The notes under the pieces were generated by a model. The model was not told where the DNA came from. It searched no databases and saw only the letters and a list, made by a program, of their open reading frames with translations. From a bacterium (lineage in GTDB: Bacteria > Zhuqueibacterota > Zhuqueibacteria > Oleimicrobiales > Geothermoviventaceae), in contig JAPWUV010000008.1 in the NCBI GenBank assembly GCA_028275345.1, forward strand, positions 62,001-126,000: a stretch of 64,000 bases of DNA, in the 5' to 3' direction. Positions 63,088 to 64,000 of the stretch are shown here, piece after piece (the stretch's first letter is position 1; every line of letters begins with the position of its first letter). Position numbers and translations under genes: made by a program.

Positions 63088-64000
63088 ATGTCTTCCAAAT
63101 TGGGGATGGGCGTGAGAAGCGACTTTCGAATGGTGCTACTGCTTGGCTCGTGGATCTTCGCGTCGTATTCTCAGGCGCGGGCCGTGACTCCGAGCGGTTC
63201 GGGCGCACTCGGTGGGAAATTCCCCGAACCTGGCGCAAGGCAGCTTGCCCACTCGCCTTCGGGGAGGTGGGTCCTGTGTGGCCAGGCGGAGCCTTTGGGT
63301 TCGGACGACTTTCAAGTGGTGGGTTCCGAGGTCTATGAGAATGGTGTGCTCCGCTACCGGGTGCCTGAGGCGCTCGGCTCCGGCCTTTACCTGTCCGACA
63401 ATGGCTGGCTTGCCGTTGTGAGCTACCCTCTGAGCGGGACACGAGCTACGGCCTGTCTGTACGATTCTCTGGGCCGCAAACGTCTCAGCACAACCGTGGA
63501 GCCAATTCGCTGGGCAGCCTTGAGCGAGGATGGGAGAATCTTTGCCGTTGCCGAGCTGAGTCGTACCCAAGTCCTCGATGCTCGGAGGATGGAATGCCAG
63601 GTTCTGCCGGCGGCCGACCGACTGCGGATCGCTGCGGACGGGGCCATTTTGCTCCTCCGCGGGGAGACGGTGGAGCTGTGGAGGGGTGGAAAGCTCAGAT
63701 CGCGTCTCGATGCGGATGGGTCCGAGCAATGCCTTCGCGACGCCGTCTGGATCCCTGCGCTGAACCATTTTGTGCTTCTGCAACCGCGCGTCGTTTCCGC
63801 GGTCGATGAGCGCGGCCGGGTCCTTTGGCGGAGAGGTTGCGGCCAAAATGAACGGTTTCTTCGTATCGAAGTGCAGGATGACCGGCTCGTGTTGAGCGCC
63901 TGGGAGAGTCCTCCGGAGGCTCCGGGCCGAAAGTTCTTTCTCCTGAACCAACGTGGGGAATTGGTGGAGCCGCCTCGGTTCGAGAGGGTGGATCTACCGG
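63088..64000 (+). CDS. Secreted protein of unknown function (partial, 3' end off the window)
   Basis: An open frame of at least 304 codons running off the right edge without a stop. The start is set at ATG 63088 (GGAG nine bases upstream); ATG 63106 is possible. Either gives a signal peptide (MVLLLGSWIFASYSQARA). The mature part has repeated beta-strand segments with W/Y and GR turns (GRWVLCGQA, DNGWLAVVSYP, DGRIFAVAEL, RGRVLWRRG), which suggests a WD40- or PQQ-like propeller. I do not recognise a family. Confidence 0.75.
   Translation, partial: MSSKLGMGVRSDFRMVLLLGSWIFASYSQARAVTPSGSGALGGKFPEPGARQLAHSPSGRWVLCGQAEPLGSDDFQVVGSEVYENGVLRYRVPEALGSGLYLSDNGWLAVVSYPLSGTRATACLYDSLGRKRLSTTVEPIRWAALSEDGRIFAVAELSRTQVLDARRMECQVLPAADRLRIAADGAILLLRGETVELWRGGKLRSRLDADGSEQCLRDAVWIPALNHFVLLQPRVVSAVDERGRVLWRRGCGQNERFLRIEVQDDRLVLSAWESPPEAPGRKFFLLNQRGELVEPPRFERVDLP

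Noticed and set aside
1-64000. CRISPR arrays, insertion sequences or prophage genes
   Set aside because: No spaced direct repeats, transposase motifs or phage structural genes were seen anywhere in the window.

Overview
This 64 kb window comes from a GC-rich bacterial chromosome with a Gram-negative envelope. It encodes a TonB-dependent receptor, a FadL/OmpP1-type barrel, a DUF3078-like barrel, lipoproteins and Tat-exported sulfatases. Several gene sets point to an anaerobic, probably thermophilic lineage: an NAD-linked [FeFe]-hydrogenase with HydG, a 2-oxoacid:ferredoxin oxidoreductase, an EtfAB-FixCX module and a double-CxxC protein disulfide oxidoreductase. The mixture resembles uncultured FCB-related or Calditrichota/KSB1-like phyla. 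That placement is inference; no rRNA is present to settle it.

Layout. 1-2888 (minus): two-component genes, a partial response regulator and a hybrid histidine kinase. 3412-16297 (plus): a long, tightly packed housekeeping run, yebC-ruvC-ruvA-ruvB-queA-ispD-ispF, a GluRS-like gene without catalytic motifs, ddl, a BtpA-family gene and cysS, then a kor operon (delta, alpha, fused beta-gamma) with its own promoter and a terminator. 16593-20842: a B12-binding radical SAM/DUF2344 protein and RNase E/G, followed by tRNA-Gly, tRNA-Cys, tRNA-Leu and a terminator. 21307-25590: a three-gene cluster of an exported UshA-like protein with an in-frame UGA (candidate selenocysteine), a PEP-synthase/rifampin-phosphotransferase-like enzyme and a Cys-rich unknown, closed by a CAU tRNA. 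25846-33526 (minus): four overlapping or adjacent envelope genes (FadL-like barrel, four-repeat lipoprotein, TonB receptor, purple-acid-phosphatase-like lipoprotein), with a second phosphatase carrying TPRs divergent at 34196-36001. 36520-41312 (minus): an anaerobic sulfatase-maturating enzyme with a SEC-C tail and two Tat-exported Cys-type sulfatases. 42043-46316: a TetR regulator and etfB-etfA-fixC-fixX. 46317-47518 is gene-poor with one strong orphan terminator. 47519-55829: an atypical Mur ligase, then the hydrogenase cluster ([2Fe-2S] protein, NuoE-like, NuoF-like, an outer-membrane barrel, HydA, HydG). 55878-62936 (minus): PAP2 phosphatase, transglutaminase with a propeller-like region, PDO, FmdB-type zinc ribbon, a tiny membrane peptide, methyltransferase, dUTPase and a PAS histidine kinase. 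63088-end: the start of a secreted protein.

The genes suggest a metabolism that oxidises 2-oxoacids to reduced ferredoxin (Kor), links electron carriers and quinone through Etf/Fix, and releases or consumes H2 with a multimeric hydrogenase. Outer-membrane and secreted enzymes suggest scavenging of phosphate esters and sulfated substrates. The most unusual items are the UGA-containing UshA-like gene, the GluRS homologue that has lost both the HIGH and KMSKS motifs, the outer-membrane barrel inside the hydrogenase cluster, and the Mur ligase lacking its N-terminal domain.
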